64,000 nt of DNA. It comes from Sphingomonas cavernae. Lineage in GTDB: Bacteria; Pseudomonadota; Alphaproteobacteria; Sphingomonadales; Sphingomonadaceae. The stretch lies in the NCBI RefSeq assembly GCF_003590775.1, contig NZ_QYUM01000002.1, positions 1,426,001 to 1,490,000 on the forward strand. Reading direction: 5' to 3'. Within the stretch, counting starts at the first letter, position 1. Each line of letters starts with the position of its first letter. Position numbers and translations under genes: made by a program. Below are positions 17,336 through 24,754 of this stretch, piece by piece. The notes below the pieces were generated by a model. That model was not told where the DNA came from, made no database searches, and saw nothing but the letters and a program-made list of their open reading frames with translations.

Positions 17336-18121
17336 CTACGCTGCGGTCTTGAACTTCTCCGCGGCGACGGCGAGGCGGTTCGACAAAGGCTGGAAGATAT
17401 CGCCCGCGAGCTTGAGCGCGGCTTCGGTATTCTTCGAGGCTTCGGCGACAAAGGTGTCGAACGAAGACTTGGCATAATCGCTCTGGAGCTTGAACAGCTC
17501 GGTCGGCGACTTCACCGCGGCAAAGTTCTTGAGCGCGGCCTGCGCACCCTCGAAATTCTTGCGGCTGAGCTCGGCCGCGTCCTGACCCAGCGTCTCGATG
17601 CCCTTGGCGGCAACCTTGGCCGAAGCGACGAGCGCCTCGACATTGCCCTTCTGGAAGTCGGCGAATTCCTCGGCGAGCTTCTGGCTCTTTTCGACGGCGG
17701 CCTTGGTGCGCTCGTTGATGTCGGCGAACACGGCCTGCGCCTGGTTGGTGGCTTCGGTCGCGGCCTTCTTGACGCTCTCGGTGACTTTCGCGGTGTCGGT
17801 CATGGTCTCGGTCGTTCCTTTCTCGGGGGCGGGTGCCGATTCCGGTTCCGCCTGTATTACGGTTATGCTGGGCTCTATGTCCTCCGCCGGGATCGGCTTC
17901 GGAAGCTCGGCCTGCGATACGCTGCTACTCGGCCCCACGCTCTCGGCCGGGGCGGGCTTTGGAAGCTCGGCCGGCAGTTCGCTGATTTTCGTCTCCACAC
18001 GCTCGACCGGGGCGGACTTCGGGGCCGCGCTCGGCGATGCGCTGATGCTCGGCGCTATGTCTTTGGCCGGCACAAGCTTCGTCGCCTTTGTCGGCGGAGT
18101 CTTCTTCCTGGTGTCGCTCAT
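17336..18121 (-). CDS. Phasin family protein with repeat extension
   Basis: The 261-residue frame has two parts. Residues about 107-261 are a standard phasin: an amphipathic, Ala/Lys/Glu-rich helical protein (ATNQAQAVFADINERTKAAVEKS onward in the family pattern) that coats PHA granules. Residues 18-97 are four 20-residue Pro/Ala/Glu-rich repeats not part of the usual domain. The ATG at 18121 has GAGGGA upstream. A second ATG (17803, MTDTAKVT) has AAAGGA upstream and would give a 155-residue phasin of normal length, so two products are possible. It lies downstream of phaC on the same strand and has its own likely operator. Confidence 0.82.
   Translation of the reverse strand: MSDTRKKTPPTKATKLVPAKDIAPSISASPSAAPKSAPVERVETKISELPAELPKPAPAESVGPSSSVSQAELPKPIPAEDIEPSITVIQAEPESAPAPEKGTTETMTDTAKVTESVKKAATEATNQAQAVFADINERTKAAVEKSQKLAEEFADFQKGNVEALVASAKVAAKGIETLGQDAAELSRKNFEGAQAALKNFAAVKSPTELFKLQSDYAKSSFDTFVAEASKNTEAALKLAGDIFQPLSNRLAVAAEKFKTAA
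17831..18070 (-). repeat. Four 60-base in-frame tandem repeats in the phasin gene
   Basis: Residues 18-37, 38-57, 58-77 and 78-97 align with an exact 20-residue period. Each starts with Pro, usually followed by A-E/K and a hydrophobic residue (PAKDI, PVERV, PAESV, PAEDI), has a Ser-rich middle, and ends near E-L-P-K-P. The copies differ by several residues, so the array is old or under selection. Such Pro/Ala/Glu repeats usually form an extended, disordered linker. No function can be read from the sequence. Confidence 0.75.
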
Positions 18122-18156
18122 TGGCGGCGTCCCTCAAGAGATCCGATGCATCTATG

Positions 18157-18215
18157 TTGCACTGCACAAATACAGACGCCAGCGATCAATTGCAAGCGCT
18201 TTTTGTGCAGTGCAA
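18157..18215 (-). promoter_or_regulatory. Candidate PhaR-type operator flanking the phasin promoter
   Basis: A perfect 14-base inverted repeat, TTGCACTGCACAAA (18157-18170) and TTTGTGCAGTGCAA (18202-18215), is separated by 31 bases. The minus strand between the arms contains a plausible promoter: CTTGCA, a 16-base spacer, then TGTATT. TGC/GCA-rich sites upstream of phasin genes are the known targets of the PHA-responsive repressor PhaR in other proteobacteria. No phaR gene was found in the window, so this assignment is inference. Confidence 0.6.
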
Positions 18216-18258
18216 CAAAAGTGCCATGCTTGTGCGACGAGCCGAGCAAATTCGCGGT

Positions 18259-20013
18259 TTAGCGGCGTTTCACATAGCTTCCAGGCGCATCCTCGATGGC
18301 TGGAAGCTTGCCCTTGCCGGGCATCCGGCCACCCTTGGCGGGCACGGTGTCGGCGCTCTGGGCCGTCAGCCAGCCGAGCCAGTCGGGCCACCAGCTTCCC
18401 GCGGTCTCCGCTGCACCGTCCACGAAGGCGGCGAGCGATTCGACCGCCGATTCGTTGGTCCAATACTGATATTTGCCCGCGCTCGGCGGGTTCACCACGC
18501 CCGCAATATGCCCCGATCCTGCGAGCACGAAGCGGACTGGTCCGGTCAGATGCTCGGTGATCTTCCAGACGCTCTCCATCGGCGCGATGTGATCCTCGCG
18601 CCCCGCCTGGACATAGGCGGGCGTCGCGATGCGTTTCAGCTCGATCGGCGTGCCCGCGATGCTGATTGCGCCGGGCTGGACCAGCTTGTTGTCGCGGTAG
18701 AGCTCGGTCAGATAGGCTTTGTGCCACTTGGCGGGAAGGTTGGTGGTGTCGCCATTCCAGTGGAGCAGATCGAAGGGCGCATAGTCCTGCCCGAGCAGAT
18801 AGTTGTTCTGGACATAGTTCCAGATCAGGTCGCGGCCGCGCAGCAGGTTGAAGGTCGCGGCCATGTAGCGTCCGTCGAGAAATCCCTCGCTCGAAAGGCT
18901 CTCGATCAGCGCAAGCTGTTCATCGTCCACGAACAGGTTGAGTTCGCCGGAACGCGAAAAATCGACCTGCGCGGTGAAGAAGGTCGCGCTCTTGACCTTG
19001 TCGGCCTCACCGCGCGCCGAAAGATAGGCGAGCGTTGCGGCAAGCGTCGTTCCCGCCACGCAATAGCCGATGGTATGGACCGATTTGACGTCCAGCAGGT
19101 CGCGCACTGTGTCGATCGCATCGATCTGGCCGCGCACGACATAATCGTCCCAGACGACGTCCTTCATGCTCGCATCGGCGGATTTCCAAGAGACGACGAA
19201 CACGCTGATGCCCTGTTCCACCGCCCAGCGAATGAAGCTTTTCTCGGGGTTCAGATCGAGAATGTAGAAGCGGTTGATCCAGGGCGGAAAGATGACGAGC
19301 GGGGCGGCGAGGACATGCTTCGTCGTCGGCTCGTACTGGATGAGCTGATAAAGCGGGGTTTCCTTGACCACCTTGCCCGGCGTGGTCGCGATATTGCGCC
19401 CCAGTTCATAGGCTTGCGGGTCGGTATGCGTAACCTGCCCCTTGCCGATGTCGCGCAGCATGTGCTCGAGCCCCTTGAGCAGGTTCTGCCCCTGCGTCTC
19501 GATCGTCTTTTCGAGCACCAGCGGATTGGTCAGCGCGAAGTTGCTCGGGCTCATCGCATCGAGCAGACCGCGCGTCGCAAAGCGGACACGCTCCTTCTGC
19601 CTGGCGTCGATTCCGTCGATCGCATCGACGCTCTTCAGCAGATGATCCGAAATCAGCAGATAGCTCTGGCGTACCAGATCGAACATCGGATTGTCGCGCC
19701 ATTGGGGTGCGGAAAAGCGTCGGTCCTTTGCATGGCGGGGGTCTTCGATCACGGGCTCAGCGCTTTCGGGCGCGATGAACCGCTGCCAGAGCTTCAGGCT
19801 GTCGCTCCAGAAATCGGCCTGTGTGCGTGCGAAGCCACCCATGTCGGGAAAGCCGGGCATCGGCGCGGCGGGCGCCTGCGACGCTGCCTGCTTCACCATG
19901 TCGATGCCGAATTCGAGCATCATCTGCTGTGCGCGACCGAGCACCCAGGTCCAGTGCTGCATCTCGGCAAGCGTCGGCGGCGTCGCTGCCTGTTCACGGA
20001 TCGTGTCGGTCAT
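18259..20013 (-). CDS. phaC: Class I poly(3-hydroxyalkanoate) synthase
   Basis: 584 residues from the ATG at 20013 (MTDTIREQ). The lipase-like box GYCVAG holds the catalytic Cys318; the Asp lies in AGREDHIAP, and the His in GSGHIAGVVNPP. The N-terminal 90 residues (with DFWSDSLKLWQRF) match the class I PhaC N domain. It polymerises (R)-3-hydroxyacyl-CoA at the granule surface. It is divergent from the aminotransferase gene and 137 bases upstream of the phasin gene, with the candidate operator between them. Upstream PHA genes phaA and phaR are absent; phaB is at 35057. Confidence 0.93.
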   Translation of the reverse strand: MTDTIREQAATPPTLAEMQHWTWVLGRAQQMMLEFGIDMVKQAASQAPAAPMPGFPDMGGFARTQADFWSDSLKLWQRFIAPESAEPVIEDPRHAKDRRFSAPQWRDNPMFDLVRQSYLLISDHLLKSVDAIDGIDARQKERVRFATRGLLDAMSPSNFALTNPLVLEKTIETQGQNLLKGLEHMLRDIGKGQVTHTDPQAYELGRNIATTPGKVVKETPLYQLIQYEPTTKHVLAAPLVIFPPWINRFYILDLNPEKSFIRWAVEQGISVFVVSWKSADASMKDVVWDDYVVRGQIDAIDTVRDLLDVKSVHTIGYCVAGTTLAATLAYLSARGEADKVKSATFFTAQVDFSRSGELNLFVDDEQLALIESLSSEGFLDGRYMAATFNLLRGRDLIWNYVQNNYLLGQDYAPFDLLHWNGDTTNLPAKWHKAYLTELYRDNKLVQPGAISIAGTPIELKRIATPAYVQAGREDHIAPMESVWKITEHLTGPVRFVLAGSGHIAGVVNPPSAGKYQYWTNESAVESLAAFVDGAAETAGSWWPDWLGWLTAQSADTVPAKGGRMPGKGKLPAIEDAPGSYVKRR

Positions 20014-20154
20014 CCGCATATCTCCCGATCGCCACAAGCTGCCATGCCCCGCCTCTCTTCGCTGGCATGCCCGCTTCCCAAAGGATATAGCGGCCCTTGC
20101 ACCATAGCGATGTCCACGTCGGCGTCATAGGTGCACCCACAAAAGGAAAGATCA

Positions 20155-21360
20155 ATGACTGAAGACTTCTACCGCATCAAACGCCTGCCTCCCTATGTCA
20201 TCGCCGAAGTCAATGCGATGCGGGCAGCGGCGCGTGCGGCAGGGGAGGACATCATCGATCTGGGCATGGGCAACCCCGATCTGCCGCCGCCCGACCATGT
20301 GATCGAAAAGCTGTGCGAAGTGGCGAGGAAGCCCGACGCGCACGGTTATTCGCAGTCCAAGGGCATTCCCGGGCTGCGCCGCGCGCAGGCGGGCTATTAT
20401 GGCCGCCGCTTCGGCGTCGACGTCGATCCCGAGAGTGAGGTCGTCGTGACGATGGGGTCGAAGGAAGGCCTCGCCAACCTCGCACAGGCGATCACTGCGC
20501 CGGGCGATGTCGTGCTCGCGCCCAATCCCAGCTATCCGATCCACACCTTCGGCTTCATCATCGCGGGCGCGTCGATCCGCTCGGTGCCCACCACCCCCGA
20601 TGAGCGCTATTTCCAGGCGCTGGAGCGCGCGGTGAAGTTCACCGTGCCCCAGCCCAAGGTGCTGGTGATGGGCTATCCATCCAACCCGACCGCCGAAGTT
20701 GTCGATCTCGCTTTCTATGAGCGCGTCGTTGCCTTCGCCAAGGAGCACGGGCTGTGGGTGCTCAGCGACCTCGCTTATTCGGAAATCTATTTCGACGATT
20801 GCCCGACGCCCTCGATCCTTCAGGTGCCCGGCGCCAAGGACGTTGCGATCGAGTTCACCTCGATGTCGAAGACCTACTCGATGGCGGGTTGGCGCATGGG
20901 CTTCGCGGTCGGCAACAAGACGTTGATCGCCGCGCTCAGCCGCGTGAAATCCTATCTCGATTATGGCGCGTTCACCCCGATCCAGGCCGCGGCGTGCGCC
21001 GCGATCAACGGCCCGCAGGACATCGTCGAGAAGAACCGCCAGCTCTACAAGCATCGCCGCGACGTGCTGGTCGAGAGCTTCGGCCGCGCGGGCTGGGAAA
21101 TCCCGCCCCCGCGCGCCTCGATGTTCGCCTGGGCGCCGTTGCCGCCGGCGCTCGCGCATCTCGGCAGCCTCGAATTCTCCAAGCAGCTCCTCACCCATGC
21201 GGGCGTCGCGGTGGCGCCGGGCGTCGGCTATGGCGAGGATGGCGAGGGCTATGTCCGCATCGCGATGGTAGAGAACGAGCAGCGCATCCGGCAGGCCGCG
21301 CGCAACGTGAAGAAATATCTTCAGTCGATGGGGGTCAACACGCCCGCAAAGACGGGCTGA
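20155..21360 (+). CDS. Class I/II aminotransferase, LL-DAP or alanine type
   Basis: A 401-residue fold-type I PLP enzyme. It begins EDFYRIKRLPPYVIAEVN, which is typical of the AlaC/LL-diaminopimelate-like branch. SMSKTYSMAGWRMGF carries the Schiff-base Lys, and LDYGAFTPIQAAA is also conserved. It probably transaminates alanine/pyruvate or a related amino donor. AAAGGAAAG sits just before the ATG at 20155. Divergent from phaC. Confidence 0.85.
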   Translation: MTEDFYRIKRLPPYVIAEVNAMRAAARAAGEDIIDLGMGNPDLPPPDHVIEKLCEVARKPDAHGYSQSKGIPGLRRAQAGYYGRRFGVDVDPESEVVVTMGSKEGLANLAQAITAPGDVVLAPNPSYPIHTFGFIIAGASIRSVPTTPDERYFQALERAVKFTVPQPKVLVMGYPSNPTAEVVDLAFYERVVAFAKEHGLWVLSDLAYSEIYFDDCPTPSILQVPGAKDVAIEFTSMSKTYSMAGWRMGFAVGNKTLIAALSRVKSYLDYGAFTPIQAAACAAINGPQDIVEKNRQLYKHRRDVLVESFGRAGWEIPPPRASMFAWAPLPPALAHLGSLEFSKQLLTHAGVAVAPGVGYGEDGEGYVRIAMVENEQRIRQAARNVKKYLQSMGVNTPAKTG

Positions 21361-21384
21361 AGCAGCGACCCGCTTCGTACTGAC

Positions 21385-21410
21385 CGGGGTCCGCAATTGC
21401 GCGGACCCCG
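21385..21410. terminator. Stem between two convergent genes
   Basis: Perfect ten-base arms, CGGGGTCCGC (21385-21394) and GCGGACCCCG (21401-21410), with a six-base loop. It lies between the aminotransferase stop and the convergent hemerythrin-like gene. No U tract follows on either strand, so a terminator role is likely but not certain. Confidence 0.55.
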
Positions 21411-21438
21411 TGCCGCGCCGCCTGAACGGTGCGTCGCG

Positions 21439-21864
21439 TCAGGCCGCTATCGCGTCACCGCGATCTGCCAGCGGGTAGAGCTGGGTGTTCTCGCGCTCGA
21501 TGCGGATTGCGAGCGCGCTCAGAAGACCTTCGGTCTCGACGCAGAATTCATTCCATTCACGCCGGATCGAGTCAGCGGTCCAGCGTGTCGACCAGGATCT
21601 GAAGGCATCGAGCAATCCGCCCATTTCATCGACAAAGGCCTGTGCCGTGTCGACGATGACGGGGTCGTTGTTCTTGAGCAGGCGCGGATAAAGCACCCAA
21701 TCTTCCTCGGCGAGATGCGCGATCAGCGCGTTGGCGAAGGATTGGCGGACCCGGAACAATTCTACCGTGTCGGGCGCGGCAGCCAGCCCGATATAGCCTT
21801 TCAATATGCCAGCCTGGCGAAGCAGCTCGTCATGCTGAGCGCGTAATATGGTCAAGTTCGACAT
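21439..21864 (-). CDS. Hemerythrin HHE-domain protein
   Basis: 141 residues from the ATG at 21864 (MSNLTILRAQHDEL). The pattern fits a hemerythrin-like four-helix bundle: H in LRAQHDELL, H in ANALIAHLAEEDWVLYP and Glu/His-type ligands further on. Such proteins bind two iron atoms or oxygen/NO, or act as stress sensors. The full set of iron ligands cannot be checked by eye, so a non-iron role is possible. It is divergent from the thioesterase gene with 107 bases between starts. Confidence 0.7.
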   Translation of the reverse strand: MSNLTILRAQHDELLRQAGILKGYIGLAAAPDTVELFRVRQSFANALIAHLAEEDWVLYPRLLKNNDPVIVDTAQAFVDEMGGLLDAFRSWSTRWTADSIRREWNEFCVETEGLLSALAIRIERENTQLYPLADRGDAIAA

Positions 21865-21971
21865 TGATGCAGGCTCCCCCCCCGGCGATATCCCACGAAG
21901 CGAGGCTGCGCCCATATGTTGAAGGAATTGCTAATATGATGTGGCGGTTGATGAGCCCGCGCCGATCCGCC

Positions 21972-22403
21972 ATGAAACATCGCATGACGGCGCCAGCATT
22001 CCCCTTCACCCACCGTTTCCGCGTGCGCTATGCCGAGCTCGACCCGCAGTCGGTCGTCTTCAATTCGCGCTATCTCGAATATGCCGACCTGGTGATCACC
22101 GAGTTCTGGCGCGCGGTGGGAATGCCTTTCGCGGCGGAGGAGGCGCTGGACTTCCACGTCGCGCGCGCCACCGTGGACTTCAGGAAGCCGCTGCGCGCCG
22201 ACGAGGAGGTTGATGCGCACGCGCGCGTCAGCCGTTTCGGCAACAGCAGCATGACGACCGAGATCGCGCTTCACGGCGCGGGCGCGGACGATCTGCGTGC
22301 GCGGATCGAACTGATCCACGTCCATGTGGACCTGGGAACGGGGCGGTCGCAGCCGATCCCCGAGCATGTCCGCGCGCGTTTCGCGCTACACGCCGGGGCC
22401 TGA
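21972..22403 (+). CDS. Acyl-CoA thioesterase, 4HBT hot-dog fold
   Basis: A 143-residue hot-dog protein (139 if the ATG at 21984, MTAPAF, is used). The sequence FRVRYAELDPQSVVFNSRYLEYADLV contains the conserved Asp of the 4-hydroxybenzoyl-CoA thioesterase family and the Asn-x-R-Y-L helix; only the first 13 or so residues match tightly. It hydrolyses small or aromatic acyl-CoA. Its substrate cannot be told here. Neither start has a strong ribosome site. Confidence 0.78.
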   Translation: MKHRMTAPAFPFTHRFRVRYAELDPQSVVFNSRYLEYADLVITEFWRAVGMPFAAEEALDFHVARATVDFRKPLRADEEVDAHARVSRFGNSSMTTEIALHGAGADDLRARIELIHVHVDLGTGRSQPIPEHVRARFALHAGA

Positions 22404-22499
22404 GTTCGACCGACGCGCGAATCGCGTCGACGAAGGCGGTTGACGCTTTGCTGGCAGGTGTCAGGCTCGCAACCTGACCAGAGATAGGGGAATATCCTC

Positions 22500-23255
22500 A
22501 TGCGCGTCCGTCTCGCACTCCTCGCCCTGCCGCTTTTCTTCGCCGCACCGCTCGCCGCGATGGCGCCCGCCGACTATGCCGCCGCCGTTGCGCCGGATGG
22601 CCGCCCGGAAAAGCAGGTGGCGCTCGACGAAAGCCGCAAGCCCGCCGAGGTCCTCGATTTCATGAGGGTTAAGCCGGGACAGAAGGCGCTCGATTTCTTT
22701 GCGGGGCAGGGATATTTCACCCAGATCCTCGCGCGCGCGGTCGGCCCCAGGGGAGAGGTCACCGCCTTTGAGCCCAAGAATTTCTACGAGGATCCGCGCT
22801 CGGCCTCGATCTGGCGCGCGCTCCACGCCGCCAATGGCAATATCAAGGTCTCCGCGCCGCCGATCGACCAATATGCCGAGCCCGCCGGCGTCTATGACGT
22901 GGCGCTGCTCAATCTCGTCTATCACGACATGTATTGGGAAAGCGCCGAGTATAAATTCCCCCGCGTCGACCCCGAGAAGATCCTCGCCGAGCTCTACAAG
23001 GGAATGAAGCCCGGCGGCACTGTCGTCGTGGTCGACCATGTCGGCCCTGCAGGCGACACGCGGGCGGTTGTCGAAAAGCTCCACCGCATCGATCCCGAGA
23101 CGGTGAAGGCCGATTTCAAGCGCGCCGGTTTCGTCTTCGACGGCGAGAGCCAGGCGCTCCGCATTTCCGCCGACGATCACAGCAAGAGCGTCTTCGATCC
23201 CGCGATCCGCGGCAAGACCGATCGGATCATGTACCGCTTCAAGAAGCCGGGCTGA
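22500..23255 (+). CDS. Exported class I SAM methyltransferase-like protein
   Basis: 251 residues with a clear signal peptide (MRVRLALLALPLFFAAPLAAMA) followed by a methyltransferase domain. Motif I is ALDFFAGQGYFTQIL (about 61-75); VDHVG after GGTVVVV fits the later motif. Homologues occur as secreted predicted methyltransferases in many proteobacteria. A SAM enzyme in the periplasm is odd because SAM is cytoplasmic, so the protein may bind something else. ATG at 22500 follows GATAGGGGAATA. It is followed by a hairpin at 23272-23298. Confidence 0.75.
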   Translation: MRVRLALLALPLFFAAPLAAMAPADYAAAVAPDGRPEKQVALDESRKPAEVLDFMRVKPGQKALDFFAGQGYFTQILARAVGPRGEVTAFEPKNFYEDPRSASIWRALHAANGNIKVSAPPIDQYAEPAGVYDVALLNLVYHDMYWESAEYKFPRVDPEKILAELYKGMKPGGTVVVVDHVGPAGDTRAVVEKLHRIDPETVKADFKRAGFVFDGESQALRISADDHSKSVFDPAIRGKTDRIMYRFKKPG

Positions 23256-23271
23256 GACGCCCCGGCGGGGC

Positions 23272-23298
23272 CCCCTCCCCAGATTCCCCGGGGAGGGG
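23272..23298 (+). terminator. GC-rich hairpin after the methyltransferase gene
   Basis: Arms CCCCTCCCC (23272-23280) and GGGGAGGGG (23290-23298) pair perfectly with a nine-base loop, 17 bases past the stop. There is no U tract. It resembles the C-rich repeat hairpin at 35788-35809 and may be a 3' processing or repeat element. Confidence 0.5.
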
Positions 23299-23435
23299 AC
23301 CCTCCGCTATCAGATACTCCGGGGCAGCATTGCGCGCCGTCTCACCGCCACGAAACGATCCTCCCTTTCCAAGGATTTGCCGGGCGGCTAGGCTTGACGC
23401 CTGATCGAGGGGATCAGCTCCGGGGGGAGGAAAAT

Positions 23436-24011
23436 TTGAGATATGCGGTCATTGCATCGGCGGTTCTTGCTGCCATGCTCCCGGCGGAGGCGTCGGCGGA
23501 CATTCTCTATTGTAGCGCGACGAAACACAGCTCAAACAAAAGCTATGTGACTGCTTTCATCGACATCGGGTCGGACAAGGAAGCGCGTCGAGACATTGAC
23601 GCAGCCTTTGAGAAATATCTCCGCGCAAACGACCCGGCCGACGAGAACTGGAGCTCAAGCTGCGATCAGGAACCAAGTTTGAGCCGTTTGGAAGATCGGC
23701 TGGATTACGCCAAATATAACAGCCCGAACCTCGAGTGGCTCGAGACTGGCTGGACGGGCGGTTATGCACTGGCGAGCAAGGCGACGCCCGCGCCGCGGCG
23801 GCCTGCGCCACCTCAACCTGCCATTGTCCTCGAACCGTCGGCGCCGGTCGGTGCTACAGCGAAGCAGCAAGCCGCGCTGCTCGAGGCCAGTCGCGAGGAG
23901 GCCGGCAGACAGGTGCAGGCACTCGCCCGCGCGCAAAAATCTGCCGATGAAGAAAAGGCGGCCATGGAGCGCCTGCGGGCGTGGATGCGTAAACAGGGAA
24001 GCCGGCAATGA
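23436..24011 (+). CDS. Exported protein of unknown function, C-terminal coiled coil
   Basis: 191 residues from a TTG start at 23436, chosen because GGGGGGAGG lies just upstream and the product then begins with a good signal peptide (MRYAVIASAVLAAMLPAEASA). The mature protein has a Cys-containing domain to about residue 110, a Pro/Ala-rich hinge (TPAPRRPAPPQPA) and a predicted coiled coil (about 140-185). I do not recognise the family. Its stop overlaps the next start in an ATGA, so the two exported proteins are probably made together. Confidence 0.65.
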   Translation: MRYAVIASAVLAAMLPAEASADILYCSATKHSSNKSYVTAFIDIGSDKEARRDIDAAFEKYLRANDPADENWSSSCDQEPSLSRLEDRLDYAKYNSPNLEWLETGWTGGYALASKATPAPRRPAPPQPAIVLEPSAPVGATAKQQAALLEASREEAGRQVQALARAQKSADEEKAAMERLRAWMRKQGSRQ

Positions 24012-24676
24012 CGAGAGTTCTTCCGCTCCTGCTCGCGGCTGGAGCCGCGTTCGCCCATGCATCCGTCACCGCACAGGAAGCAAGGCTGATCAACATCGGA
24101 GACACCGTACGACACGATCTGCGCGAAGCCGCGGATATCTACCGGCTGCCCGGATTGAAGGGCATGAGCATCCGGCTGAAGCTGGATGTCGTCGGCCCGT
24201 CGAGCGTCACGCTCTACACTCCCGAAGGCAGCGAGATGCTGTCGGCAACGGGCGGCAAGGGGGCCGTGCTTGACGCCGCACTGCCCGCGGACGCCGTCTA
24301 CTATCTCGGCGTGAGCGCTGGCAGGAAGGGTCCCTATACGCTGAAAATTACCGGGGGCTATCCGGACGCCTTTGTGGAGGGCACCGTCGCCATTGACCGC
24401 GCAGCAAGCGAGCTGGCGGCCAGCGAGGAGCTCCAGGCGCTCAATTCGGAGCAGCTACGGGCAGCCGAAGCGCAGCGGCAGAAATTCGACGCCGAACGGC
24501 GCGCCTATCAGGAGCAGCAGCGCGCTTATGAAAATCAGCAGCAGGCCTATCTGACAGCCAAGGCCAAGCACGAGGCCGAGGTGCGCGCCGCGGAAGATGC
24601 GCGTCGCAAATGGGAGGCCGACGTCGCTGCATGCAAAGCGGGAGACCATTCGCGCTGCGCACCGAAATCGAAATAG
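24008..24676 (+). CDS. Exported protein with PPC-like domain and coiled coil
   Basis: 222 residues with a signal peptide (about 1-22, ending FAHASVTAQ). A beta-rich domain at about 30-115 (VRHDLREAADIYRLPGLKG, then VTLYTPEGSEML and VYYLGVSAGRKGPYTLKI) resembles bacterial pre-peptidase C-terminal domains. The C-terminal 90 residues form a Glu/Gln/Ala-rich coiled coil. It overlaps the previous gene by four bases. The shared architecture, a folded domain then a coiled coil, suggests a periplasmic pair. Function unknown. Confidence 0.65.
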   Translation: MTRVLPLLLAAGAAFAHASVTAQEARLINIGDTVRHDLREAADIYRLPGLKGMSIRLKLDVVGPSSVTLYTPEGSEMLSATGGKGAVLDAALPADAVYYLGVSAGRKGPYTLKITGGYPDAFVEGTVAIDRAASELAASEELQALNSEQLRAAEAQRQKFDAERRAYQEQQRAYENQQQAYLTAKAKHEAEVRAAEDARRKWEADVAACKAGDHSRCAPKSK

Positions 24677-24741
24677 TCCCGATTTCGGTCTTGCCCATTT
24701 GAATAGGGTCTGATCCGTTGAGGCTTCCGCCTCAACGGATC
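24661..24741 (+). terminator. Two consecutive hairpins at the end of a convergent pair
   Basis: The first stem pairs ACCGAAATCG (24661-24670) with CGATTTCGGT (24680-24689); it includes the stop codon of the preceding gene and is followed by TTGCCCATTT. The second pairs GATCCGTTGAGGC (24712-24724) with GCCTCAACGGATC (24729-24741) across a four-base loop. They separate the exported pair from the convergent Cys/Met enzyme and are good terminator candidates in both directions. Confidence 0.6.
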
Positions 24742-24754
24742 GGGGCCCAAGCGT

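Noticed and set aside
18088-20130. A 680-residue plus-strand frame over phaC
   Set aside because: It is antisense to PhaC, which has an intact catalytic box; the frame has no motif.
20014-20154. A shared regulator site between phaC and the aminotransferase gene
   Set aside because: No convincing inverted repeat like the phasin operator was found in this divergent gap.
20152-21396. A 414-residue minus-strand frame over the aminotransferase
   Set aside because: Antisense shadow, and the plus-strand gene has the PLP Lys motif and ribosome site.
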